Assembly (NCBI GenBank): GCA_016296505.1
Contig: JAEDJD010000002.1
Coordinates: 1-64,000 of the forward strand
Length of the DNA: 64,000 nucleotides
Direction of reading: 5' to 3'
Source of the DNA: Oscillospiraceae bacterium
GTDB lineage: Bacteria > Bacillota > Clostridia > Oscillospirales > Ruminococcaceae
Positions within the stretch are counted from its first letter, which is position 1. Each line of letters opens with the position of its first letter. Below the pieces are notes generated by a model. That model was given only the letters and a program-made list of their open reading frames with translations, ran no database searches and was not told where the DNA came from. Made by a program: the position numbers and the translations under genes. Positions 17,217 through 26,365 of this stretch are shown in pieces.

Positions 17217-18572
17217 TTACCACGGAAGCTGTACAGCGGTTGTTTCCGTTGTAGTAGACGAAGTGATCGTTGTTGTTGCGGTGCTGGTCGTCGTAGTCTC
17301 CTTGACCGGAATCTCTACGCCCTCCGGATGCACCTCCGGTTGCTCATTGGATTCGAGGAAAGCGTCCATATCACGGTTTTCCTCGCTGAAGCGACGTTCC
17401 AGAACTGCAACGTACTCGCGGAATACAACCTTTTTGCCAACCTTGAGCACCTCATTCACTTCCGGAACACCGAGAAGCGCAAGCTGCTCATCCGTCATGC
17501 GGGAGAGTCGCTGGTCAAAGGTCGGATTCAAGCCAAGCTCGACCATTTTATCAAAATCAAGCGTAACAACAAAGTCCGGCTCCATCAGCGTGATATTGAG
17601 CAGTCCAGCAAAACGCTTATCAATCGCATCCTTCTCGGAGCCGTAGCCGAGCTTGTGGCGCTGGGTGCGGCTCAAATCCGAGATCTTAAAATCCTGTGCG
17701 AAGCCAACATTCAATCCAAGTATTTTCATCTGCTCGGCATTCAGAACAAATACGGTACTCGGATTCTTTGTGATGAGTTCCTTTGTGATTTCAGCACGAG
17801 TCTGCGTAGTCCACTCTGCCTTGAAGCCTTTTTTCAGCGGTCGCTCACGATAAATCTCCTGCCGGAAGCCTTTGGAATACCATGTTGCGTAATCATATTC
17901 AATATCCGCGTCATTGGGTTCCACCGCAACATACGTATTGCCGTCGCCCTGATCAAGCACCTGAACCACGGAATAACGATAAGAACCGCTGGGCGTAACG
18001 CCGCGCTCGATCACAGTCTCCTCCGTTGCGGGCTGGAGAATGTTCTGCACAGTCGTAAACACGAAAAATCCTAGTACGTACAACATCAGGAACAGCGCGC
18101 CAAGGATTGTTTTCGGTCCTTCCTTCGTACCGCTTGCAAGATATGTGACGACAACCATGATGCCCAGCGGAATCAATAGCACAAGATGATTATAATTAAA
18201 CAGGATAATCGGCAAATAAAACGGCATACACGCCATAATTGAAAGGCGCGTCACAATCTGCCGTCTGGTAAACAGCATAACCGCGCCGAAAAACAGGCAG
18301 GAAAGCGTCACGAGAAAACAGTATCTGCCGCGTGTTTCCTCCGGAATATCCAGCCGATAAAACATACTGTAATACGCCATCTGCACGATGCCCTTTAGAT
18401 ACAGAAGCGATACAAACGAAAGCAGAAACTGTAACGCAAACATAAAATAACGCCCGTTTCTGGTTTGAATTGCTTCCTTTACGGTTCTCCATCCATTCCG
18501 GAAATGATCACCGATGTCGGTTGCCGTCTGCCGGTTATGATATGAGGCTGGTTTTCTAGCTTTTGTACTCAT
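17217..18572 (-). CDS. Multi-pass membrane protein of unknown function
   Basis: 451 residues, family not recognised. Five predicted membrane segments lie between about 42 and 175 (for example FALQFLLSFVSLLYL, VTLSCLFFGAVMLF, LIPLGIMVVVTYLA, ALFLMLYVLGFFVF). A C-terminal hydrophilic domain of about 250 residues follows, ending in a Thr/Ser-rich tail (TTTTSTATTTITSSTTT). Its ATG overlaps the helicase stop codon by ATGA, so it is translationally coupled to pcrA. The ribosome site AAAGGTG lies within the helicase gene. No functional link to the helicase is evident. Confidence 0.75.
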   Translation of the reverse strand: MSTKARKPASYHNRQTATDIGDHFRNGWRTVKEAIQTRNGRYFMFALQFLLSFVSLLYLKGIVQMAYYSMFYRLDIPEETRGRYCFLVTLSCLFFGAVMLFTRRQIVTRLSIMACMPFYLPIILFNYNHLVLLIPLGIMVVVTYLASGTKEGPKTILGALFLMLYVLGFFVFTTVQNILQPATEETVIERGVTPSGSYRYSVVQVLDQGDGNTYVAVEPNDADIEYDYATWYSKGFRQEIYRERPLKKGFKAEWTTQTRAEITKELITKNPSTVFVLNAEQMKILGLNVGFAQDFKISDLSRTQRHKLGYGSEKDAIDKRFAGLLNITLMEPDFVVTLDFDKMVELGLNPTFDQRLSRMTDEQLALLGVPEVNEVLKVGKKVVFREYVAVLERRFSEENRDMDAFLESNEQPEVHPEGVEIPVKETTTTSTATTTITSSTTTETTAVQLPW

Positions 18573-20950
18573 GATGACACCTTTCGGATTCGGGCATATT
18601 TTGCCATAATTTTTTTCGTTCCCACTCGGTCGAAGGCAATTTCCAGAAGGACATCGCCGCCCATCGGGGAGACTTGAAGTACGGTTCCTTCACCGTGGAT
18701 AAAGCTCTTGACGCGGTCACCCGCGGTAAAACTGAGATCTGCCGGCGCATTGCTGCTTTTATCCGGATACTGGAAAAAGGCGTCCGTTTGCTTGGTGACG
18801 CTGCTTTTTCCAATGACAGAAGCCTGTCGTTCCGGTTCTTGCTTTTCTATCACATCCGGATCCATTTCACGCAGGAAACGGGATGTCGCATTGGACGCAG
18901 TTTGACCGTATAGCATCCTGTATGACGTTGTTGTAATATAGAGCTGCTGCTTGGCGCGCGTGATGGCGACATATGCAAGCCTTCGCTCCTCCTCGATTTC
19001 TTCGGGGCTGTCCATACTGCGTCTGCCCGGAAAAATCCCTTCCTCCAGACCGATCAGAAAGACATTCTCAAATTCAAGCCCCTTTGCAGCGTGAATTGTC
19101 ATCAGCGTCATTGCGTCCTGCGATTCATCTGCACGATCCTGATCCGTATACAGTGAAATTTCCTCAAGAAATCCGCTCAGCGTTGGCTCATCGCCGATGT
19201 TCTCCGCTTGACTAATAAAACTGAAAATACTGGTCTTGAGTTCCTTAATATTTTCGATTCTGGCTTCGCCCTCCGCGCCCTCGTTGCGAAGCATTTCCAT
19301 ATAACCGGATACGACAAGCAGCGTATCGTAAAACTCGTCCAGCGGCAGCGTATCGGCAGCCTCGCGCAGACGATCAAAGACATCGGCAGCTTCCTGAAGC
19401 GCCTTTGCACGTCTTGCCAGCGCAGGATAAGAGTCCGCCGTCCGGAGCACCTCCAGCGGCGATATGCTAAGATCCAGCGAAATCTGCGTAAGATCAGAAA
19501 GCGTCTGTGCGCCGATGCCGCGCTTCGGTTCATTGATGATACGCGAAAAACGCAGAATATCATATGGATTATTGACGACGCACATATAGGAGATAATATC
19601 CTTGATCTCCTTGCGGTCAAAGAATCGAAGACCGCCGTAAATGCGGTATGGGATGCCAGCTTGTGCAAGCTGTCGTTCTAATGTATTGGATAGCGCATGA
19701 GTCCGGTAAAGCACCGCATAATTCTGATACGGCTTCCCCTGACGGACGCCTTCCAGAACGGTATCTGCGACGAAACGCGCCTCCGTATTCTGATCGCCTG
19801 CGCAATACCAGCAGATTTTATCGCCCTCAGCCAGATCCGTCCAGAGCGTTTTATCCTTTCTTCCCTGATTATTCCGGATTACCGAATTCGCAGCTTTCAG
19901 AATCTGCTTCGTCGAGCGATAATTCTGCTCCAGACGAATCACCCTGCAATCCGGAAACTGCGATTCAAACGAAAGAATATTCTCAATGGTTGCACCGCGA
20001 AATTTATAGATGCTCTGGTCGTCGTCACCGACCACGCAGAGGTTATGATGCTGCTCCGCAAGCAGACGAATCAGCTCATACTGCGCTGGATTCGTATCCT
20101 GATACTCGTCCACCAGCAGATACCGGCATCGGTTCTGATACTTCTCAAGCACATCGGGCTGCGTCCGGAACAATCTGACCGTCAGCATAATAATATCATC
20201 AAAATCTACGGCGTTGGAACCGAGCAGCCGCTGCTGATACGCCGCATAAATCTGTGCGATCTTGCTGAGCCGGTAATCGCCGTCGGCTTCCCGCAGCATA
20301 TCCTCCGGCGTCAGGAGTCTGTCCTTTGCTCTGCTGATTTCATGTGCGACCGATTTCGGCGGAAACGCCTTTTCGAGTGAAATACCTCTGCCGCGATCTT
20401 GCAGCGCAGGTTCTTTCAAAAGCTCCTTGATGACGCGCTGCGTATCGTCTGCGTCGTAGATCGTAAAATCAGAATGATATCCCAGACGTTCGATATGCTG
20501 CCGCAGAATACGCACGCAGGCACTATGGAACGTAGCCGCCCATACATCCGCCGCAGACGCGCCAAGCATGACTTCCAGCCGCGCTTTCAGCTCTGCCGCC
20601 GCTTTGTTGGTAAACGTAATGGCAAGAATTCGCCAGCCGGGAATCGGCGCATAGCCAAGTATTTCCGTCAGGCGCTGTTCATCGGGTGCAATCAGCCCGT
20701 CTGCTGTCTGCCGCAGAAATTCTGCATCCTCGGCAGAAAACGGCGGTACTTCTCCGTCATAGGCATTTCCAAAGCGCATCATAAAAGCGATACGGTTTAC
20801 AATCGCCGTGGTCTTACCGCTGCCGGCGCCTGCCAGAACGCTGACCGGTCCGCACACTGTCCGGACAGCTTCCTGCTGCGGCGGATTCAATCCTTTGGCA
20901 GCGAGATACCGCGTCAATGCGGCTTGTTTGAGTTGCGTCATGCTTTGCAT
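18569..20950 (-). CDS. pcrA: UvrD/PcrA-type superfamily 1 DNA helicase
   Basis: 793-residue ATP-dependent 3'-5' DNA helicase for repair and replication restart. Motifs in order: Q-motif LNPPQQEAV, Walker A LAGAGSGKTTAIVNRIA, Ia ITFTNKAA, II LLVDEYQDTN, III VVGDDDQSIYKFRGA, IV RLEQNYRST, V MTIHAAKGLEF and VI YVAITRAKQQL. The C-terminus carries a Tudor-like PcrA tail (AGDRVKSFIHGEGTV...). It is somewhat longer than the usual 730-750 residues. ATG 20950 is used because GGAAG lies 6 bases upstream; an in-frame ATG 9 bases later is the alternative. Ends in ATGA overlap with the membrane protein gene. Confidence 0.95.
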   Translation of the reverse strand: MQSMTQLKQAALTRYLAAKGLNPPQQEAVRTVCGPVSVLAGAGSGKTTAIVNRIAFMMRFGNAYDGEVPPFSAEDAEFLRQTADGLIAPDEQRLTEILGYAPIPGWRILAITFTNKAAAELKARLEVMLGASAADVWAATFHSACVRILRQHIERLGYHSDFTIYDADDTQRVIKELLKEPALQDRGRGISLEKAFPPKSVAHEISRAKDRLLTPEDMLREADGDYRLSKIAQIYAAYQQRLLGSNAVDFDDIIMLTVRLFRTQPDVLEKYQNRCRYLLVDEYQDTNPAQYELIRLLAEQHHNLCVVGDDDQSIYKFRGATIENILSFESQFPDCRVIRLEQNYRSTKQILKAANSVIRNNQGRKDKTLWTDLAEGDKICWYCAGDQNTEARFVADTVLEGVRQGKPYQNYAVLYRTHALSNTLERQLAQAGIPYRIYGGLRFFDRKEIKDIISYMCVVNNPYDILRFSRIINEPKRGIGAQTLSDLTQISLDLSISPLEVLRTADSYPALARRAKALQEAADVFDRLREAADTLPLDEFYDTLLVVSGYMEMLRNEGAEGEARIENIKELKTSIFSFISQAENIGDEPTLSGFLEEISLYTDQDRADESQDAMTLMTIHAAKGLEFENVFLIGLEEGIFPGRRSMDSPEEIEEERRLAYVAITRAKQQLYITTTSYRMLYGQTASNATSRFLREMDPDVIEKQEPERQASVIGKSSVTKQTDAFFQYPDKSSNAPADLSFTAGDRVKSFIHGEGTVLQVSPMGGDVLLEIAFDRVGTKKIMAKYARIRKVSS

Positions 20951-21288
20951 GATATCTTCCGGTCTCCATTCCTTTCGTGATTATCAAACCGGATAATTCC
21001 TGCCGCGAAACATAAATTATTTCGCGCTGTGGGTATACTTCCGGCAATACAAAATCTATTATAGCACAAATCTTTGAAATTGAAAAGTCTTTACGGAAAT
21101 TTTTTCGATATTTTTCATAATTTCCCACATTTCAAACATTCGTTCGCGCATTTTATGCAGTTTTCGAGAAGATTTTGACGATATTCTTAAATTTCTGAAA
21201 AACCACTTTCTTTTTTTCGTTTTTTCATGTATAATATGAGATGAATAGATATCACACATACTCTTGCGGAAAGGATGGTGTTCCTTTT
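20951..21288. other. Intergenic region between divergent pcrA and permease genes
   Basis: AT-rich, no gene. Contains the leftward pcrA promoter (21058-21086) and a rightward TATAAT at 21230-21235 with only a poor -35 (TTTCTT). Confidence 0.5.
21058..21086 (-). promoter_or_regulatory. Putative promoter of pcrA
   Basis: Minus strand TTTTCA (21086-21081), 17-base spacer ending TGC, TATAAT (21063-21058). Confidence 0.5.
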
Positions 21289-22653
21289 ATGAAAGTCCAT
21301 ATGGACGAACGGCAGCGCAGCTTCGCAAGAACCGCTGTCTGGATTTTTTCAGTCTGTCTATTGATCGGCATTGCGGCATGGCGCTGGGAATCCGTGGTCG
21401 CATTTTTCCAAAAGGTGATTTCCGTTCTGGCACCTATCATCATCGGACTTGTCATTGCCTATCTGATGAGTCCGCTGCAAAGCTGGATGGAAAAGAAACT
21501 CAAAAAGCTGACCGATAAGAATAAACCGCATCCGCGTCTCAGCCGCGCACTGTCGGTCACCGGTGCAGTTCTCATTTTGCTGCTGATACTCTTCGGACTG
21601 GTTGCGTCCATTGTACCGGAGCTGAACTCCAGTATCAAAAATCTGCTTGCCAGCCTGCCCGATTATCTGACCAATTCTACGAAATGGATCAACGCGCATA
21701 TCGCTACGCTGAAAGACGATCAGCCGCAGCTCTATAACATCCTCACCGGCATCTGGGATACGACGCTGAACTCTGCCAATAACTTTGCAGACCAATTTGA
21801 ACCGAAGCTCGACAGCATTGCAAGCGGCGGCGCCGATCTGCTGACTACTTTGACTTCCAGCGCGGTCTCCGTCTTTAAATGGTTTACAAACTTCCTGCTT
21901 GGCATCATTCTCACAATCTATCTGCTCTATAATAAAGAAAAGTATCTCGCGCAGGCAAGAAAGCTGCTATACGCTATGCTGCCTGAAAAAAAAGTGCATA
22001 CCTTTTTAAAGATCGGCTCGCACGTAAGTTATAAATTCATGCATTTTCTTTCGGGCAAAACGCTCGATTCCCTGATTATCGGTTTGCTTTGCTTCATCGG
22101 CATGACCGTTCTTCATATGCCGTATATCACACTGATCTCCCTGATCGTCGGCGTCACGAATATCATCCCGTTTTTCGGTCCGTTTATCGGCGCTATCCCA
22201 AGCGGCGTACTCATTCTGCTCTCCGAGCCAAAAAAAGTGATTCCGTTTGCAATTTTCATTTTGGTTTTGCAGCAGTTTGACGGGAATTTTCTCGGTCCGA
22301 AAATCCTCGGAGATTCGCTCGGTCTGCCGATGTTCTGGACGCTGTTCGCAATTACAGTCGGCGGCGGTTTGTTCGGATTTGCCGGCATGGTCGCGTTTGT
22401 ACCGCTCTTTGCGGCAGTCTATACGCTCTTTTCCGATTTCCTCCGCGAACAGCTTCATAAAAAGGGACTGCCCTCTGAAACGGAAAACTATATGACCAAT
22501 GAAATCCATAGTACCATTCCACCCGATGGCGAACCCGTTCCAGAGAAAATTACCCCTTTTATGATTAAATTGCCAGACGCGGACGATCCCCCCGTTCCTG
22601 TCGAGGAAATTGTTGCGCGGATAGAATCCGAAGATTCCGATTCATCAGACTAA
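21289..22653 (+). CDS. AI-2E family (PerM/YtvI-like) membrane permease
   Basis: 454-residue integral membrane protein of the UPF0118/AI-2E transporter family; members export autoinducer-2 or act in ion or metabolite transport, and the substrate cannot be read from the sequence. Hydrophobic segments lie at about 15-35, 45-70 and 85-115, then after a soluble loop at 200-230, and in the conserved C-terminal block LISLIVGVTNIIPFFGPFIGAIPSG plus FVPLFAAVYTLFSD. The last 60 residues are acidic and hydrophilic. ATG 21289 is chosen because the upstream in-frame ATG 21241 lies at the predicted transcription start after TATAAT (21230-21235). AAAGGA lies about 13 bases away, longer than ideal. Confidence 0.85.
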   Translation: MKVHMDERQRSFARTAVWIFSVCLLIGIAAWRWESVVAFFQKVISVLAPIIIGLVIAYLMSPLQSWMEKKLKKLTDKNKPHPRLSRALSVTGAVLILLLILFGLVASIVPELNSSIKNLLASLPDYLTNSTKWINAHIATLKDDQPQLYNILTGIWDTTLNSANNFADQFEPKLDSIASGGADLLTTLTSSAVSVFKWFTNFLLGIILTIYLLYNKEKYLAQARKLLYAMLPEKKVHTFLKIGSHVSYKFMHFLSGKTLDSLIIGLLCFIGMTVLHMPYITLISLIVGVTNIIPFFGPFIGAIPSGVLILLSEPKKVIPFAIFILVLQQFDGNFLGPKILGDSLGLPMFWTLFAITVGGGLFGFAGMVAFVPLFAAVYTLFSDFLREQLHKKGLPSETENYMTNEIHSTIPPDGEPVPEKITPFMIKLPDADDPPVPVEEIVARIESEDSDSSD

Positions 22654-22719
22654 TCGCAGATTTTCCTCGTCCACAATTCATATTTTCACGTAATTACACA
22701 CTTTTAGGAGTGATATACC

Positions 22720-23451
22720 ATGACAAATCAGAATCGCAATGACGATGCCGAAATCATCGACGTTGCTTATCAGACAGCTACAGAACACGAACTTTTCAGT
22801 CAGGTTCAGACCAAATCACAGTCGCAACCGCCCATACAGGATGAAAACGAGGAAGCGCTTGTCGAACTTGCACTTGAAGTCATGCGCGATCCGGAACGCT
22901 GCTTCTGCCGGAACTGCGGTCAGGCAATCTATAAAAACGCAAGCGTTTGCGTACACTGTCACTATGTTGTAAATCCGCTTGCGCTTCAGCAGGGGCAGCA
23001 GCTTGTACGGGCAAGACGCGAACAGTATGAAAGCAGCAAGCTGACCAAATTCCAGCGTTATGTCCATAATCTTACCGGTATCGACCTCGAACCGCAAGCA
23101 CAGAAAGATAGATGGGCTGTCCGGCGGCAGGAGTATCATTATCATACAAGCGGTCAGGTTTACTGCTCAAACTGCGGATGCATTGTGGATCCGGAGGCGG
23201 CGGTCTGCGTCAACTGCAACTATGTCCTGAATCCTCTCGCGATCCGGAAAGCAGAAATGGCAATCAATGATAAAAAAGCAAAAGTTACGCGCAAGGAACT
23301 CATCATGTCCGCACTGATTCCGGGGCAAGGCTTCAAGCTGAATAAACAGTATAAAGCAAGACGACCGCAGGTTGCAAAACCCTGCCTGATCGCAGGTATC
23401 GCAAATACGGCGTTATTGATTGCCGCTGGAATCATTTTGGGGTTTCTTTAA
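22720..23451 (+). CDS. Zinc-ribbon protein with C-terminal membrane segment
   Basis: 243 residues, no named family. Two similar zinc ribbons, CRNCGQAIYKNASVCVHCHYVVNPLA and CSNCGCIVDPEAAVCVNCNYVLNPLA, are separated by about 75 residues and look like an internal duplication. The C-terminus carries one or two hydrophobic helices (CLIAGIANTALLIAAGIILGFL) preceded by a basic patch, so it is probably anchored in the membrane with the ribbons in the cytoplasm. TAGGAG lies before the ATG. It follows the permease by 66 bases without a terminator and may be co-transcribed. Confidence 0.75.
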   Translation: MTNQNRNDDAEIIDVAYQTATEHELFSQVQTKSQSQPPIQDENEEALVELALEVMRDPERCFCRNCGQAIYKNASVCVHCHYVVNPLALQQGQQLVRARREQYESSKLTKFQRYVHNLTGIDLEPQAQKDRWAVRRQEYHYHTSGQVYCSNCGCIVDPEAAVCVNCNYVLNPLAIRKAEMAINDKKAKVTRKELIMSALIPGQGFKLNKQYKARRPQVAKPCLIAGIANTALLIAAGIILGFL

Positions 23452-23465
23452 ATTATTGCATTTCA

Positions 23466-23499
23466 ACGGCTGCGTGCGTCTTGTTCGCAGCTGTTTTTT
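23466..23499 (+). terminator. Terminator after the zinc-ribbon membrane protein
   Basis: 9-bp stem ACGGCTGCG / CGCAGCTGT (one G-T pair) with an 11-base loop and a following TTTTTT. Confidence 0.75.
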
Positions 23500-23519
23500 A
23501 TGTTCTTTTTCATCAGATA

Positions 23520-23548
23520 TTGACAATTTAGATTTCATGTAGTAAAAT
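23520..23548 (+). promoter_or_regulatory. Promoter of the tandem ATP-grasp operon
   Basis: TTGACA (23520-23525), 17-base spacer, TAAAAT (23543-23548), about 55 bases before the ATG at 23604. Confidence 0.7.
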
Positions 23549-23603
23549 AGAATGGAAGGCATCTGAATGCCAGAAGATCGAATCGTATACGGAGGATACT
23601 GTT

Positions 23604-24494
23604 ATGGATATCTATAACGGCTGGCTGATCGTCAACAGCTACTACAACCCTGCAAAATTCAATTCGCTTTACCGCGTTCTGGAAGAATCTGCGGAAAAGG
23701 CTGGTCTGCATTTTTCTAAGTGGACCTCAGATCAGCGTCCTACTATTGTCGGCTCTGCCGCAAAAGAGCCGAAGCCCAGTTTTGTACTGTTCTGGGATAA
23801 GGATATTCAACTTGCAAAAACAATGGAGCTTTCCGGTCTGCATCTGTTTAACAGCGCAAACGCAATCGCGCTTGCCGATGATAAAATGGAAACCGCGCTG
23901 AAACTCGCCGCCGCTGGCATCCCGATTCCCGATACCATTCCGGCTCCGACCTGCTTCCCCGGCTGCAAACGTAATCCGGATTCCGCAGAGCAAGCCGCAA
24001 AAATCCTCGGCTGGCCGCTTGTCATCAAAGAAAATAACGGCAGCTTCGGCGCGCAGGTCTATCTTGCAAAGGATAAGGCAGAGGCTGCTCGCATTCTGAT
24101 GCATATTGGTGAGCATGACTGCTTATTCCAGAGATTTATCCGTGAAAGCAGCGGAAAGGATCTCCGCGTAACCGTTGTCGGCGGTAAGGCAATCTGCGCT
24201 ATGGAACGGCATTCCGTTTCTCCTGCTGAATTCCGCTCGAATATCGGTACAGGCGGTACTGCGACTGCGCGCGCAATTTCGCCGTTGGAAGAAAAACTTG
24301 CAGTCGAATCCGCGAATACGCTCGGTCTGGATTTTGCCGGCGTCGATATCCTGATCGGCAAAAACGAGGACGAACGATATGTCTGCGAGGTCAATTCCAA
24401 TCCGCAGCTCCAAAGCACAATTGATACCTGCGGCATCAATCCGGCAACCAATATCATGTGGCATATCCGCAGCCGTATCAAGCAGGCAGAATGA
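23604..24494 (+). CDS. RimK/LysX-like ATP-grasp ligase (first of a tandem pair)
   Basis: 296-residue ATP-grasp enzyme of the RimK class, which joins an amino group to a carboxylate through an acyl-phosphate. The ATP-grasp fold covers about 95-290: WPLVIKENNGSFGAQVY (nucleotide-binding Lys and glycine loop), DLRVTVVGGKAICAMER, RSNIGTGGTA, and the magnesium motif VCEVNSNP (Glu and Asn). The N-terminal about 95 residues are a pre-ATP-grasp domain. The ATG follows GGAGGA. It overlaps the second ATP-grasp gene by ATGA. The substrate is unknown; no precursor peptide gene is visible nearby. Confidence 0.85.
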   Translation: MDIYNGWLIVNSYYNPAKFNSLYRVLEESAEKAGLHFSKWTSDQRPTIVGSAAKEPKPSFVLFWDKDIQLAKTMELSGLHLFNSANAIALADDKMETALKLAAAGIPIPDTIPAPTCFPGCKRNPDSAEQAAKILGWPLVIKENNGSFGAQVYLAKDKAEAARILMHIGEHDCLFQRFIRESSGKDLRVTVVGGKAICAMERHSVSPAEFRSNIGTGGTATARAISPLEEKLAVESANTLGLDFAGVDILIGKNEDERYVCEVNSNPQLQSTIDTCGINPATNIMWHIRSRIKQAE

Positions 24495-25324
24495 TATATC
24501 ATCGCGGCATTTTGCTCTATACGCCGGATGACGCCGCGCGCAACCGATGGTTTATTGAACAGCTTTGTCTGTATGCAGAGTCGGAGGGATTGTCTCTCCG
24601 GCTCTGTCTGGTTGACGGCGAAAATCCGCACAGTCTCCTGACGGAAACCATGGACGCAGATTTCCTGATAAACCGCAGCCGGTTCGGCAGCTACAGCATA
24701 TATGCAAGAGATGTATTGCGTATCCCCTGCTTCAATCGCGCATATGTAACTGCCGTCACAAATGACAAATATCTGACCTATCTGGAATTGCACCAAGAAT
24801 TCGGTATTCCAATGGCGAAAACAAGCTTGTTCAGCAAAGATGAATCTATGCGTAATCTGCAATTTCCGCTTGTCGCGAAGCCTGCAGACGGGCACGGCGG
24901 CAAAGATGTTGCATGGATTGCAGACAAAGCAGAATTGAAACGGTATGCTGCCAGCTTGAATTCCGCATACCCGTTTTTGGTGCAGGAACCCGTTGTCACG
25001 GGCTGGGATGTACGCATATATGTGCTCGGCGGCGAAATCTATGCTGCCGTTCTGCGCACCTCCAATCGCGATTTTCGCAGCAATTTCTCGCTTGGCGGTC
25101 GTGCTGAACTCATCGAGCCGGATCCTCAAATGCGCGCTCTGGTTCAGCGTATTCATGCGGTCATGCCACTTGATTTTGCTGGCGTCGATCTGCTCAAAAA
25201 AGCAAACGGCGACTATATTCTTGGAGAAATCGAGGACGCAGTCGGCTGCCGGATGCTCTATCAGCTTACCAATCTGAATCCTGCGCAGGATTATATTCGA
25301 TATATCCGACGTCGGCTTTCCTGA
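24491..25324 (+). CDS. Second ATP-grasp ligase, divergent metal-binding motif
   Basis: 277-residue ATP-grasp protein, translationally coupled to the preceding one. Visible blocks: FPLVAKPADGHGGKDV (ATP lysine and loop), FLVQEPVVTGWDVRIYVLGGE, RSNFSLGG, DFAGVDLL. Where the neighbour has EVNSNP this protein reads GEIEDAVG, so the metal-binding Asn appears replaced. It could still be active with an altered site, or act as a regulatory partner of the first enzyme. The ATG at 24491 is preferred over an in-frame ATG at 24458 because of the ATGA coupling. Its last 59 bases are antisense to the transglutaminase-like gene. Confidence 0.8.
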   Translation: MIYHRGILLYTPDDAARNRWFIEQLCLYAESEGLSLRLCLVDGENPHSLLTETMDADFLINRSRFGSYSIYARDVLRIPCFNRAYVTAVTNDKYLTYLELHQEFGIPMAKTSLFSKDESMRNLQFPLVAKPADGHGGKDVAWIADKAELKRYAASLNSAYPFLVQEPVVTGWDVRIYVLGGEIYAAVLRTSNRDFRSNFSLGGRAELIEPDPQMRALVQRIHAVMPLDFAGVDLLKKANGDYILGEIEDAVGCRMLYQLTNLNPAQDYIRYIRRRLS

Positions 25325-26141
25325 TTCGCGCCGCCATTTCCGATACAATTACCTCATACCGATATCCGCCTCCAATTGCAGGCGGATATTTTTCATCATC
25401 CCATATATGCGTCAACCGCATCGTATTGTCATCACATAGAAAATATGTATGTTCCGGAGCTGCGCCCGTATCGTCCCATGTACAGTCAATATGATACCAT
25501 GAATCGTTAAGCTGTATCAGATTCCATGCGTGAGCTTCCCTTTTTCCATGCTCGTCAACTGCTTGACCCGTTATAATCTGCACAGGAATCCCCGCATATT
25601 CCATCAGCAGCGCAAACGCCTCCGCATACCCATCGCACGCAGCACGACGCTCCAGCAATGCGCCTGCCGCACTGTGACAATCTGGAAAATCGTTTGCATA
25701 CGTACAGCTGCGGCAAAGCAGATCGTGCGCGAGCAATACCCGTACCGCGTCCGATTCTGCGGCATTTTCGAGGCACCATAGTTTTGCCGCTTCATGCAGC
25801 TTTTGCTTATCCTGCCGCAGCGCATCCTGCGGTTTCGCATAATATGCCTGTACCGTCAGATATTCCCCTGACCGATACCATGTTACGCTTTGCAGCATCG
25901 TCCGCGCAAGTATATGCGACTGCACCGTTTTCTGAATCCATGCGTCCGGATCATAAGATTCTGCATCGTTCACGCGAATCCGAACCGCAGAATCTGTTTT
26001 CAAAAGCATCTCGGTCAGCGCAGCGCCGTCCGCCGCAGAGACCGTTTCCGGATACGCTTCTGCATTTGAAGCGTCTGTGCGTGCACAGCCCGTATTCATG
26101 ATCATCATAATCAAACAGCCCAATAATCCCAAGCGCTGCAT
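25266..26141 (-). CDS. Transglutaminase-like cysteine peptidase lipoprotein
   Basis: 291 residues. An N-terminal hydrophobic stretch ending MNTGC is a lipobox-like signal, so probably a lipid-anchored outside protein. The C-terminal half is a transglutaminase/papain-like core: Cys in ERRAACDGYAEAFALLMEYAGI, His in KREAHAWNLIQL, Asp in WYHIDCTWDD, the usual Cys-His-Asp triad. Members act as peptidases or crosslinkers on surface proteins. ATG 26141 has AGGGGG 6 bases upstream; ATG 26147 would abut it. The 3' end overlaps the convergent ATP-grasp gene by 59 bases and no terminator is visible. Confidence 0.85.
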   Translation of the reverse strand: MQRLGLLGCLIMMIMNTGCARTDASNAEAYPETVSAADGAALTEMLLKTDSAVRIRVNDAESYDPDAWIQKTVQSHILARTMLQSVTWYRSGEYLTVQAYYAKPQDALRQDKQKLHEAAKLWCLENAAESDAVRVLLAHDLLCRSCTYANDFPDCHSAAGALLERRAACDGYAEAFALLMEYAGIPVQIITGQAVDEHGKREAHAWNLIQLNDSWYHIDCTWDDTGAAPEHTYFLCDDNTMRLTHIWDDEKYPPAIGGGYRYEVIVSEMAARIRKADVGYIEYNPAQDSDW

Positions 26142-26284
26142 ATGCATCCCCCTGATATTCCCATTATTTTATCTCTATGCAGCAAACGATCACGAAATAC
26201 CGCCGCACAATCCGTCAGATTGATGAAAATTCCATCGAACAATCAGAATGATTTGTGCAATGATTCTTTTTTTTCCGTTTGCTA

Positions 26285-26313
26285 TTGCCAAAACGGAGAA
26301 AATAGTGTAGAAT
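26285..26313 (+). promoter_or_regulatory. Promoter of efp
   Basis: TTGCCA (26285-26290), 17-base spacer, TAGAAT (26308-26313). A 6-bp hairpin CCGTTT/AAACGG overlaps its upstream half. Confidence 0.6.
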
Positions 26314-26365
26314 ATCGGTATATGGAATGCGTATGTTCATTCACACTTTCTTGGAGGTTATTTAC

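Noticed and set aside
24059..25348. Long antisense open frame (429 codons) opposite the ATP-grasp genes
   Set aside because: It spans two genes with clear ATP-grasp motifs and translational coupling; the antisense product has no recognisable pattern and reflects codon bias of the real genes.
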